DNA of 64,000 nucleotides. Origin: Kistimonas asteriae. GTDB lineage: Bacteria; Pseudomonadota; Gammaproteobacteria; Pseudomonadales; Endozoicomonadaceae. Below the pieces are notes generated by a model. That model ran no database searches, was not told where the DNA came from, and saw only the letters and a program-made list of their open reading frames with translations. This document shows, piece by piece, positions 26,166 to 35,255 of this stretch (positions within the stretch are counted from its first letter, which is position 1; the number at the start of each line of letters is the position of its first letter). The stretch lies in the NCBI RefSeq assembly GCF_018263925.1, contig NZ_JAEVHF010000019.1:1-64000 (forward strand), given 5' to 3'. The position numbers and the translations under genes were made by a program.

Positions 26166-28178
26166 ATGGGGAATTATCTCCTGAGGTGCATGGCGTTGTG
26201 TTGTCTGTGCCTGATACAAACGACGATGGCTGTAGAAAACAATTATCGGGTGGGCGTTGGAATTTACGATATCACCGGGCCTGCTGCAGAAGTGAACCTG
26301 TTTGGTTATGCCAGTTCAGACCAGTTTTCCACCGGCATCCGTGATCGGCAGTGGTCACGGGCGTTTGTTATTGCAGAACCGATTTCAGCGGAAAACCGGG
26401 TAGTGTTTGTCTCGGTGGACCAGGGCGCAGTCTTTCAGGGCGTGACCCAGGGGGTGCTAAAAAAGCTCAAGGCGCGCTATGGGGATCTGTATAACGATGA
26501 CAACCTGATCATCAGCGCAACCCATACCCATGGTGGTGCGGGAGGGCACTCACACTACGCTCTGTACAACGTAACCGCCGAAGGCTTTGTTCAGCAGACG
26601 TATGACGCGACAGTGGAAGGGATTTTCCAGTCTATTGTGCGGGCCCATGAATCGCTGGCGCCGGGCAGAGTCCTGTTTAACCGCGGCGAATTGTGGAATG
26701 CCAGCGCCAATCGCTCGCTGCCAGCCTATGAGAATAATGTCGATGCTGCCCAGTATGCCGCGATTGACCCTGAAATGACGGTGCTCCGGTTCATTCAGGG
26801 GGAAGACCGGGATATCGGCATGATCAGCTGGTTCCCCGTCCATGCAGTCAGCCTGCCGATGACCAACACCCTATTGACATCAGACAACAAGGGGATTGCC
26901 CAATACCTGTTTGAGAAGCGGATGGGGAGCAGTTATACCGGTGATGATGTGTATGTTGCCGCCTTCGCCCAGACCAATGCTGGCGATATGACCCCGAACC
27001 TTAACCTTAACGGCACAGGCCCCGGCACTACACCGGATGAAAGCAACCGAATGATTGGTGAAAGGCAGTTTGATAAGGCCTGGGAATTGTTCCAGAACGC
27101 AACAGAGCCATTGCAGGGAAGTCTGGCAGTACAACACCGGTATGTGGATATGTCATCTGTTGCAGTGAATGACCAATTCACAGGACAGGGGGACCAGACA
27201 ACCTGTGTCGCTGCGTTAGGCTATGCCTTTGCCTCCGGAACGGAAGACGGACGCGGTCCTCTGTTTGAGGAAGGGAAACGGGAAAGTGAAATTTTCTGGG
27301 AAGGGATTACCGGTATGGTCATGCCGCCAACACCGGAACAGGAAGCCTGTCAGGCCCCGAAACCTATATTGCTGGCAACCGGGAATGTACAACCTTATCC
27401 GTGGACGCCCGATGTATTGCCTGTGTCCATCATGAAAATTGGCTCGCTTGGGCTGCTGGCCGCGCCGGGCGAGTTCACGATCATGGCAGGTCGTCGTATC
27501 CGCCAGACGGTTGAATCTGTTGCGGGCACAGGGTTGAGCCATACCGTGTTGGCCGGCTATTCCAATGCCTATGCCGGTTACGTCACTACCCGTGAAGAAT
27601 ACGATAAACAGCACTATGAGGGAGCCAGTACCCACTTTGGTCCCTGGACACTGGCAGCGTACCGGCAGTCATTTTCGCGTTTGGCTGAATCGCTGGCGGA
27701 TCCGGCAATGAATCCCTGGGCCGGAGAACCAGAACCGGTGCCGGATGATCTGTCTGATGACCAGGTGGTGTATTACAACAAGCCGGTTGTGCATGATCAG
27801 GCGCCGGTGTTCAAGTCCATTGGTCAGACGGTGCAGGATGCCAATAGCGCCTATCAGAAAGGTGATCATGTGCAGGTGAAGTTCTGGTCAGGGCATCCCC
27901 GAAATGATCTGAAAACCATGGTGAGTTTCCTGAAAGTTCAGCGATATGAGAATGGACAGTGGCATACCGTGGCCCGGGATCGTGATCTGGAAACGCGTTA
28001 TACATGGCAGCGTATAGATGGCTTCTGGGGTACCTCCCACGCCATTATTGACTGGTTCATTCCCACGGATACCCCTTCCGGCACATATCGCATAGTGCAT
28101 GAAGGTGTGTATAAAGAGGCCTGGACGTTTCTGATGAAACCCTACCAAGGAACCAGCAAAGCCTTTCAGGTTCAGTAA
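26166..28178 (+). CDS. Secreted neutral ceramidase, catalytic Ser replaced by Thr
   Basis: 670 residues with a signal peptide (about 1-22). The enzyme splits ceramide to sphingosine and fatty acid. The zinc-site residues match the Pseudomonas enzyme: ATHTHGGAGG (His120, His122), FPVHAV (His226), the AAPGEFTIMAGRR Glu and the AGYVTTREEY Tyr. The nucleophile motif, usually GD/N-x-SPN, reads NAGDMTPNLN here, with Thr276 in the Ser position. The C-terminal ~140 residues form an immunoglobulin-like domain as in the family. ATG 26166 has GAGGA at seven bases; ATG 26160 is too close. It may act on animal-host sphingolipids (inference). Confidence 0.9.
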   Translation: MGNYLLRCMALCCLCLIQTTMAVENNYRVGVGIYDITGPAAEVNLFGYASSDQFSTGIRDRQWSRAFVIAEPISAENRVVFVSVDQGAVFQGVTQGVLKKLKARYGDLYNDDNLIISATHTHGGAGGHSHYALYNVTAEGFVQQTYDATVEGIFQSIVRAHESLAPGRVLFNRGELWNASANRSLPAYENNVDAAQYAAIDPEMTVLRFIQGEDRDIGMISWFPVHAVSLPMTNTLLTSDNKGIAQYLFEKRMGSSYTGDDVYVAAFAQTNAGDMTPNLNLNGTGPGTTPDESNRMIGERQFDKAWELFQNATEPLQGSLAVQHRYVDMSSVAVNDQFTGQGDQTTCVAALGYAFASGTEDGRGPLFEEGKRESEIFWEGITGMVMPPTPEQEACQAPKPILLATGNVQPYPWTPDVLPVSIMKIGSLGLLAAPGEFTIMAGRRIRQTVESVAGTGLSHTVLAGYSNAYAGYVTTREEYDKQHYEGASTHFGPWTLAAYRQSFSRLAESLADPAMNPWAGEPEPVPDDLSDDQVVYYNKPVVHDQAPVFKSIGQTVQDANSAYQKGDHVQVKFWSGHPRNDLKTMVSFLKVQRYENGQWHTVARDRDLETRYTWQRIDGFWGTSHAIIDWFIPTDTPSGTYRIVHEGVYKEAWTFLMKPYQGTSKAFQVQ

Positions 28179-28884
28179 ATAAGGCCTGTCAGCACCTTGC
28201 CCTGGTGCATCGGAAGACGCCTGAAATATGTGGTGTCTTTCGGTTGGTTTTGATGATTGTTTTCTTTGAGATGGTCTTATCATTAGATAATAGTGGTGAG
28301 GCTTGCTGGGTATATGAAAATACCTCGTCACTCCAAAACCAAAGCATTCATAAATGGTACAGGCAAACGGTTACTGGGAGGTCAGAAAAGGGGCCGTAAT
28401 CTTTATCAGTAATATCCCGTCACGCATGCAGTAAGTGTGAACGAATGCCTGATTGTTGATAGTCAGCGGATCCGTTTACAACAGATAAGTAAGATTCATA
28501 GATAGGGTATCTCAACCTCAGTTTTTGTGGAAATTATACGTTTTAATTCTTTATTCTTGCAGGTTCAGTTGAATATCCTCGAAAGTATTGAAAGGCGTTT
28601 CTGGGCACATCGCACAGCAATACCTTGCATATTGCTGGATTGCGATGTGTTTACGGGAAGTCAAGTAGTAGAAATTTATCCAGACGTTTTCATCGAATCT
28701 GTGCTTCAGGTATGGAAGTGGCAATACATCTGATAATCAAAGAATGTTGTCGGATATGCTGGGTTGCGTGGTGGATATGGCATCCTCGGTAATCTGCATT
28801 CAGATATTGGGATAAAGCAAAGGGCTCTAGCTGAACCCTTTGCTGTTGGTTATGGATTGGTTTTAGGTTGTATGTCAGTCACTA
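28179..28884. other. Intergenic stretch with no convincing gene
   Basis: About 700 bases between the convergent ceramidase and S41-like genes. Short ORFs of 64-68 residues (28205-28399, 28527-28733) lack family features and good start sites. A weak AAAGGG / CCCTTT repeat lies near 28818-28840. Confidence 0.5.
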
Positions 28885-30864
28885 TCAGGGTGACTTTGAG
28901 GAATAATTGACGTTACCCGGCTCCTGACCAAACCAGTTATTTGGAAGTTTATCTTTCAACTCTGGCGGCTGGCTGTTTTCCATGGGTACTATCGGGAATC
29001 TGCATTGGCAGAGTGACATTTCCCCCGGAAGAGTTGTCCACCATTGCTTATTCCAGACACCATCTTCAGTTTCACATAAAACGGTGCATTTTTCCTGCGC
29101 GTCATCTTCACCGTAGATGGGGCCGGCTTCTAGCGAATGGGTGGTGGACTGGCTGGTTTTGATGAAACGAATAGCCTTTTTCAGGAGGTTGTCTGTGATA
29201 TGAACAACCTGAGGCCGATTGGTATTCAGGCGTTGACGAAAGACGAAATCATCAGCGGCAGGTAAAACGATATGGTCAGGTATGATGCCGATGTTATCGT
29301 AAGCCTTTCCATCAGGCGCAAAAGAGAGGGTGGTGCCGAGTTTGATTTCTGTTCCGCAGGGAAGTGTATATGTCTGTGGCATGGAGCTCCCACCACTGCT
29401 GCGGCTACCCATAAGGGTAATCCCATCCATCCCTTTTAGTGTCCCTGCGAGAATCTCTGCGGCATTGAATGTGCCCTGGTTAGTCAAAACTACAATCTGC
29501 TCAGGACGGGTATAGTGGGGCAGAATATCGTCCAGGCGATTAATCAGGTCAGAAAAATTATCAATAATAAACGCATCGTCAGCCGTTCTTACATCAAACT
29601 CCCGGACCATGTTGCGGAAGAATTGCTGTTGGGGCGACATGACCATGTAATGCCAGCGACTAAAGTTTTTCCCGTCAAACCAATTGTTTTGGGGTACTTT
29701 TGATATATGGCTGATATCTCCCCGGAAATCAGTCATTTCAAACGCCTCAATCGTTAGGCGTTCTTTATCAGACCAGATTGAGTGATTGGCTGGAAAGGTA
29801 AAGCGATGGGCCAGTTTGTCGCTGTCAGAATTGCCCCAGGGTTCGGCTTCGTCAGCGGGAAGACGATAGCTCATGATATTAGCGACTTTAGGGAGAGACT
29901 TTGGGTCTATCAGAAAAGGATATAACGCGATCATAGCCGTGCGATTACCCTTATGGTTATCACGAAGATCAAGAATCATACCCTTTTTGCTGGACGCTGC
30001 TCGGAGTTGTTCCATGAGCATGAAGAGTTTGGAAGCATCGTCATTTTCTGCAATGTTATACATTTCAGGTAATGGAACATAAGCAATATCGCCATCTATC
30101 TCTGCCGTAATGGTTTCTGAATCAGGTTGTATGTCGACAAAATGTACATGATGGCTGTTATCTTTAGGGCAGATGTGGATGTCTTCCTTGAGAGGAACAA
30201 AATGATCAATGGTTGAACCGTCTTCAGACGCAAGTGTTAGCCTTGCTTTATTGGACAATGTTTTGCCTGTCATTTTCCGGGCCTGATTAATATGTTCCAG
30301 CCAGTAGCGGGACTGCTGATAAATCCGTGCCGGATTCTGGGAAGAGATGTATGGTTCCAGTTGATGCACCCAGTAAGCTATGGGAAGCGTATCGATAGCG
30401 ACAAGATAAGGGTGCTCAGGATCAAAGAGGTTTTGTTCTATAAAACTGTTGCCTTGGCCAGATTTAAATTCACAGGGAGATAGCAGAACAAACTTTGAGC
30501 GCTTGCCGGGTATGACCTTGAGAATGCCGATTTTTTGATCGTAAACACTGCTTTTGTGGGGGGATTGATTGGCGTTAAAAAGGTCTATAACCCCTGAGTG
30601 TGACTCGTTATAGGATGCAATAATTTTTTGTAACTCCAGGCGGTATGGGATCATTTCACCTGGTAGATTGTAACTGTCCAGTGTATCAAGCTTTTGATCA
30701 ATATCGATTGTAAACAGGGGGTAGAAGGAAAAGTGCTCCTGTAATATAGGCTTAAGGTGGCTGTTGTTATAGCTGTATACCTCGCTGATGCTGATATCAT
30801 CAGACTTTGCTGTCATTGATAATAAAAGACTGAGTATCGATATACTGAGAGTAAGAAAGCGCAT
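28885..30864 (-). CDS. Secreted S41-family peptidase-like protein, catalytic Ser replaced
   Basis: 659 residues with a signal peptide (about 1-21). The C-terminal half has the S41 (C-terminal processing/tricorn-type) fold: GMILDLRDNHKGNRTA (295-310), IVVLTNQGTFNAAEILAGTLKG (457-478), a Gly/Ser-rich GSRSSGGSS and APDGKAYDNIGIIPDHIV. The nucleophile Ser, three residues before the conserved Glu, is Asn467 (codon AAT), and no Lys occupies the processing-peptidase position. The protein is therefore probably a non-catalytic homologue. The sequence is AT-richer than flanking housekeeping genes. No PDZ domain was recognised. Confidence 0.75.
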   Translation of the reverse strand: MRFLTLSISILSLLLSMTAKSDDISISEVYSYNNSHLKPILQEHFSFYPLFTIDIDQKLDTLDSYNLPGEMIPYRLELQKIIASYNESHSGVIDLFNANQSPHKSSVYDQKIGILKVIPGKRSKFVLLSPCEFKSGQGNSFIEQNLFDPEHPYLVAIDTLPIAYWVHQLEPYISSQNPARIYQQSRYWLEHINQARKMTGKTLSNKARLTLASEDGSTIDHFVPLKEDIHICPKDNSHHVHFVDIQPDSETITAEIDGDIAYVPLPEMYNIAENDDASKLFMLMEQLRAASSKKGMILDLRDNHKGNRTAMIALYPFLIDPKSLPKVANIMSYRLPADEAEPWGNSDSDKLAHRFTFPANHSIWSDKERLTIEAFEMTDFRGDISHISKVPQNNWFDGKNFSRWHYMVMSPQQQFFRNMVREFDVRTADDAFIIDNFSDLINRLDDILPHYTRPEQIVVLTNQGTFNAAEILAGTLKGMDGITLMGSRSSGGSSMPQTYTLPCGTEIKLGTTLSFAPDGKAYDNIGIIPDHIVLPAADDFVFRQRLNTNRPQVVHITDNLLKKAIRFIKTSQSTTHSLEAGPIYGEDDAQEKCTVLCETEDGVWNKQWWTTLPGEMSLCQCRFPIVPMENSQPPELKDKLPNNWFGQEPGNVNYSSKSP

Positions 30865-31932
30865 TATATTCCTCCTGTTATAGTTCCAGAATGAAGCGGT
30901 AACAAAATAAGGTTGTGATAATATTTTTAAGCTCTAATGAAGAGAAAAATAGAAAAGTGCCTGTTTGATACAGGCCTCTATGTTTTTTTAATGTTAAAAT
31001 CATATTCTTGATATACATGTCGTATCTATTAAAAGCATCAACAATAATTACCACTCAGGGTTCAGCATTACTTGCTAAAAGGGTAATAACGCTATTTAAA
31101 TGGCACTGAAATATAGTCCTTAATATTTAAACCGGCCAATGCGTTTTCATACTGTCATCATTGATCTTAAGGAGGTATCAGAAAAGATGCTTTTTATAGA
31201 GCAAGTAATTTTTGGAGGACTGCTGTATCAAAAAGCAGGCTGATTCTGAAACATGTTATCGGCTATAGATGGATGAGTGCTTTTCGTCGATAAAAAATAT
31301 TAGTTAATGTGAGCTGTAAGCGTCAGGCGTAATTGGTTTCGTTATACATTGATGTAATACAAAGAGTTACATGTATCTTCAGTTCAGCATCGAAAATATC
31401 CTGCTAGGTGCAGAGTGCCTATATGGCTATGTGCCAGCATTTTATTGACGTAAGGTTACCCTCTTAATATTAGGTTTGTCTAATGTATTGAGTAGGTCGA
31501 AGGTACCTGCTTTTTGACCCTTATGGCCGTCAATAAAAAAGAGTTTCGGTTGTTGTAGATAGGGGCTTCTTATGTGATCACCGGTCTGTAGTGCTTTGTA
31601 GAACTATCTAGTAGTGGGCAAACGGTTTTGTCGGAGGTTAGAGTGAAGAGACTATATCGGCGATAGATCTCTCACTGGTTCTATCCACAGGGTAGTATCT
31701 TTGCAAATACCGTACGTGCGGGGCTGAAACTTAATAGTGCTGGGTTCTTGAATAGGCAGGGCTGATGAACGATGTGCCGGTTTTCTTGGTGTTGTGAAGG
31801 ATAGTAATGGTCCCAATCAACAGAAAAAAACCACTACAGGATGATGCCTGTAAATGCCGAACGACAAGCCCCGTTACGCTTCTGTAATCAGGTACCAGAA
31901 GATGTTGAGATTGGGTCACTGATAGGGTGGAT
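30865..31932. other. 1.07-kb AT-rich intergenic stretch
   Basis: No ORF above 60 residues other than shadows. It holds a small GCCTGT / ACAGGC hairpin with T-run (30959-30986), and a perfect SD (TAAGGAGGT, 31168-31176) before an 18-codon ORF at 31187-31243 that ends in TGA. Whether this peptide is made is unknown. The right end should contain the promoter of the ArsR-type regulator and an imperfect CTTCTG / CAGAAG repeat near 31880. Confidence 0.5.
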
Positions 31933-32244
31933 ATGACAATAAGAACCATGCGTAGCAATGCGCAGAAAGCCACAGCACTGCTCAAGGCGCTGGCCAATGA
32001 GAATCGTCTGATGGTTCTGTGTCTGCTGGTGGAAGGGGAAATGAATGTCGCTGAGATCAATGCGCAGATAGATCTCAGTCAGTCTGCCCTGTCCCAACAT
32101 CTGGCTGTTCTGCGACGGGATGGACTGGTTGCCACAAGGCGGGAATCACAAACCATTTATTACCGCATTGCCAGCCCGGAAGCCGGAAAAATACTCGAAA
32201 CACTGCACGGGATTTATTGCGATTCCAGGAGAAAATTATCATGA
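31933..32244 (+). CDS. ArsR-family regulator, BigR/SqrR-like persulfide sensor
   Basis: 103 residues. A winged HTH (about 10-80: LKALANENRLMVLCLLVEGE, LSQSALSQHLAVLRRDGLV) without metal-site motifs of ArsR or SmtB. Two cysteines, Cys30 and Cys96, are 66 residues apart, the same spacing as the Cys41/Cys107 pair that senses persulfide in SqrR. BigR-type regulators control genes including YeeE/YedE transporters, which follow directly here: the stop overlaps the next start (ATGA). ATG 31933 follows AGGG; GTG 31927 is an alternative. The sensing role is inferred. Confidence 0.8.
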   Translation: MTIRTMRSNAQKATALLKALANENRLMVLCLLVEGEMNVAEINAQIDLSQSALSQHLAVLRRDGLVATRRESQTIYYRIASPEAGKILETLHGIYCDSRRKLS

Positions 32245-32648
32245 GTGCGTTCACTCCGCTTTCCGGACTGCTTGGTGGTATGTTGATCGGTTTATCTGCC
32301 GCGCTGTTGCTGTGGTGCAATGGTCGGGTGGCGGGTATATCCGGCATTATCGGGGGGATCCGTCGTGGTGATAGCCTCTGGCGTATCGCCTTTCTCATGG
32401 CCATGGGTGCTGGCGGGATGACAACGCTTGTGCTGTCAGGCAAACCGCTGCCTGTGCCGGCATCTAGCCCGCTTCTATTGATCAGCGCCGGGTTGCTGGT
32501 GGGATTGGGCACCCGGTTAGGCAGTGGGTGTACCAGTGGTCATGGCGTCTGTGGGCTGGCCCGTTTCTCTGTTCGATCATTGGTTGCCGTTATGGTCTTT
32601 ATGGCAACGGCCATGTTGACGGTTTTCATTGTTCGACATCTGGTGTGA
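32241..32648 (+). CDS. YeeE/YedE-family half-transporter A (PmpA-like)
   Basis: 135 residues with four membrane helices. The family signature GTRLGSGCTSGHGVCGLARFS (about residues 92-112) has the cysteines thought to relay thiosulfate or sulfur. ATG 32241 follows AGGAG and overlaps the regulator stop. In E. coli TsuA/YeeE both halves are in one chain; here they are two genes. Confidence 0.85.
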   Translation: MSAFTPLSGLLGGMLIGLSAALLLWCNGRVAGISGIIGGIRRGDSLWRIAFLMAMGAGGMTTLVLSGKPLPVPASSPLLLISAGLLVGLGTRLGSGCTSGHGVCGLARFSVRSLVAVMVFMATAMLTVFIVRHLV

Positions 32649-32657
32649 GGCGGAGCC

Positions 32658-33101
32658 ATGAAACAGATAGTGATTGCGATCCTGTCAGGTCTTCTGTTTG
32701 GCGCAGGGCTGGCGCTATCCGGCATGCTCAACCCGGAAAAGGTGCTCGGCTTTCTGGATATCACCGGCCATTGGGATCCAACCCTGGCGCTGGTAATGGG
32801 TGGTGCGTTGCTGGTGAACATCCCAGCCACCCGATGGATTCTCAAGCAACCTGCCCCGAAAATGGCCCCCTACTTTACCCTGACATCCTTGAAACAGGTC
32901 GATAAACCGTTGGTCGTTGGCGCTGTGTTGTTTGGTGTCGGTTGGGGGCTGGTGGGGTTGTGCCCAGGACCTGCCATCACACTACTGGCGGGAGGAAACC
33001 CTCAGGTGGTGCTGTTCGTCAGTGCCATGCTGGCAGGATTATGGTTGCAACCGGTACTGGCGGGTTACCTTAAACGGGCATTTCGGCAAGCAGATGCTTG
33101 A
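32658..33101 (+). CDS. YeeE/YedE-family half-transporter B (PmpB-like)
   Basis: 147 residues with four or five membrane helices. Motifs: FGAGLALSGMLNPEKVLGFLDI (about 16-37) and the second signature FGVGWGLVGLCPGPAITLLAGG, with one conserved Cys. It is nine bases after half-transporter A and probably forms a heterodimer with it. Likely substrate is an inorganic sulfur compound, from family knowledge. Confidence 0.85.
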   Translation: MKQIVIAILSGLLFGAGLALSGMLNPEKVLGFLDITGHWDPTLALVMGGALLVNIPATRWILKQPAPKMAPYFTLTSLKQVDKPLVVGAVLFGVGWGLVGLCPGPAITLLAGGNPQVVLFVSAMLAGLWLQPVLAGYLKRAFRQADA

Positions 33102-33164
33102 AAAGCCCGCGCTCCGGCTCCATTGTTTTCTAAGGTATATGCCCAACTACATGAGAGTCGCGAC

Positions 33165-35192
33165 ATGATGAACCCGCTGCTGGAAGAACACGAATTACCG
33201 CCTTTCTCCCGGATTGATGCTGAGCAGGTCGGTCCGGCCGTTGATCAGCTGCTGAGTGATTATCGGACAGGGGTGGAGTCCCTTCTGGTAGAGGGCATGA
33301 CGTTCGACTGGGCATCATTGCAACAGCCGCTGGATGCGCTGGATGACCGTTTTTCGCAGGCCTGGTCACCGGTCTCCCATATGAACTCGGTGGTGAACAG
33401 TGAGGCGCTGCGTGATGCCTACAATGCGCAGCTGCCCAAGCTATCTGAACTCACGACCTGGCTGGGACAGAACACGGCGCTTTACAACGCCTATCAGCAA
33501 CTGGCCGACAGTGACGCATTCAACACACTGGATACCGCCCAGCAGAAAGTCATTATCAATGCTCTGCGCGACTTTAAACTCGCGGGGGTTGCACTGGCGG
33601 ACGACAAAAAACAGCGCTATGGCGAGCTTAAAAAGCGCCTCTCGGAAGTGACCAGCAAGTATTCGGACAATGTGCTGGACGCCACCATGGCCTGGACCAA
33701 GCTGATCAGCGATGAATCCGAACTGGCCGGCCTGCCTGACAGCGCCAAGGCTAACGCCCGACAACTGGCGGAAGCCAAGGGCAAGGACGGATGGCTGCTG
33801 AACCTGGAGTTCCCGAGCTATCTGCCGGTGATGACCTACAGTGATGACCGTGCCTTGCGGCAGGAAGTCTATACCGCCTTTTCCACCCGAGCGTCTGACC
33901 AGGGTCCCAATGGGGGCGAGTTTGATAACTCTGCCCTGATGGATGAAATTCTTTCCCTGCGTCACGAACTGGCGCAACTGCTGGACTTCAACAATTACGC
34001 CGAATACTCACTGTCCACCAAGATGGCGGAATCCTCCGACAAGGTGATTGAATTCCTGGAAGATCTGGCCGCACGCAGCAAACCTCAGGCCGAGCATGAG
34101 CTGTCGGAACTGAAAGCCTTTGCGAAAGAGGTGGACGGTTTTGAGGATTTACAGGCGTGGGACGTCGCCTACTACGCGGAAAAGCTGCGCCAGCACCGCT
34201 ACGCCATCAGCCAGGAAGCGTTGCGCCCCTGGTTCCCGGCGGAAAAAGCCATTAATGGGATGTTTGCCGTTACCGGTAAACTCTATGGCCTGACCTTCCG
34301 GGAAGTACAGGGTGTGGATACCTGGCACCGGGATGTCCGTTTCTACGATGTTATTCGTGATAATGATGTTATTGGCCGGTTCTATCTTGATCCCTATGCC
34401 CGGGAACACAAGCGTGGCGGCGCCTGGATGGATGTCTGCCGTACCCGCATGAAATACGATGAAAAGGTGCAGTTGCCGGTTGCTTATCTCACCACCAACT
34501 TCACCCCGCCGGTGGGCGACAAACCTGCCCTGCTGACCCATGATGAAGTGGTCACCCTGTTCCACGAGTTCGGTCATGGCCTGCACCATATGCTAACCCG
34601 TATCGACTATGCGGCGGTGTCTGGCATCAGTGGTGTTGCCTGGGATGCGGTGGAGTTGCCCAGCCAGTTTATGGAGAACTGGTGCTGGGAGCGGGAAGGT
34701 CTGGCACTGATTTCCGGTCACTATGAAACCGGCGAACCACTCCCCGATGAAATGCTGGAAAAGCTGCTGGCTGCGAAGAACTTCCAGTCCGCCATGATGA
34801 TGGTACGTCAGCTGGAATTTGCCCTGTTTGATTTCAGAATGCACAAGGAATACCTGCCAGGGCTGAGTATTCAGGGCATGCTGGATGATGTACGCAAGCA
34901 GGTGGCGGTTGTGATGCCTCCATCATTCAACCGGTTCCAGAACAGTTTCAGTCACATTTTTGCGGGTGGTTACGCCGCGGGTTATTACAGCTACAAGTGG
35001 GCGGAAGTGCTGTCAGCGGATGCGTTCTCCCTGTTTGAGGAAAACGGTATTTTTGACCGTGCGACGGGCGAGAGCTTCCTTCACGAAATCCTCGAGAGAG
35101 GTGGTTCCAGCGAGCCCATGGAGCTGTTTGTCGCATTCCGCGGCCGTGAGCCACAGATTGATGCGCTGTTGAGACACAGTGGCATTCAGTAA
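33165..35192 (+). CDS. prlC: Oligopeptidase A (M3 zinc metallopeptidase)
   Basis: 675 residues, the usual length. It degrades peptides, including cleaved signal peptides, in the cytosol. The HEFGH zinc motif is at residues 467-471 (LFHEFGHGLHHML), and the distal Glu ligand is in the following ESPSQFME-like VELPSQFMENW. The N-terminal PLLEEHELPPFSRIDAEQVGPAV is typical. ATG 33165 fits this start; the TTG at 33123 has no support. It is followed by a strong terminator. Confidence 0.96.
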   Translation: MMNPLLEEHELPPFSRIDAEQVGPAVDQLLSDYRTGVESLLVEGMTFDWASLQQPLDALDDRFSQAWSPVSHMNSVVNSEALRDAYNAQLPKLSELTTWLGQNTALYNAYQQLADSDAFNTLDTAQQKVIINALRDFKLAGVALADDKKQRYGELKKRLSEVTSKYSDNVLDATMAWTKLISDESELAGLPDSAKANARQLAEAKGKDGWLLNLEFPSYLPVMTYSDDRALRQEVYTAFSTRASDQGPNGGEFDNSALMDEILSLRHELAQLLDFNNYAEYSLSTKMAESSDKVIEFLEDLAARSKPQAEHELSELKAFAKEVDGFEDLQAWDVAYYAEKLRQHRYAISQEALRPWFPAEKAINGMFAVTGKLYGLTFREVQGVDTWHRDVRFYDVIRDNDVIGRFYLDPYAREHKRGGAWMDVCRTRMKYDEKVQLPVAYLTTNFTPPVGDKPALLTHDEVVTLFHEFGHGLHHMLTRIDYAAVSGISGVAWDAVELPSQFMENWCWEREGLALISGHYETGEPLPDEMLEKLLAAKNFQSAMMMVRQLEFALFDFRMHKEYLPGLSIQGMLDDVRKQVAVVMPPSFNRFQNSFSHIFAGGYAAGYYSYKWAEVLSADAFSLFEENGIFDRATGESFLHEILERGGSSEPMELFVAFRGREPQIDALLRHSGIQ

Positions 35193-35212
35193 TCACCGTT
35201 TTATGCCATGAG

Positions 35213-35241
35213 AAAAGGCCGGCTGCATGCTGGCCTTTTTT
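35213..35241 (+). terminator. Rho-independent terminator of prlC
   Basis: AAAAGGCCGGC pairs with GCTGGCCTTTTTT (one mismatch region) and ends in a T-run. It lies 21 bases after the prlC stop and, because the stem begins with an A-run, may serve the convergent PfkB gene as well. Confidence 0.85.
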
Positions 35242-35255
35242 ATTGAACTATTGGC

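Noticed and set aside
28205..28733. Two ORFs of 64 and 68 residues downstream of ceramidase
   Set aside because: They lack start sites and recognisable sequence, and the surrounding AT-rich DNA gives such ORFs by chance.
31731..32060. Minus-strand ORF overlapping the ArsR-type gene
   Set aside because: It is antisense to a clear winged-HTH gene and has no family features.
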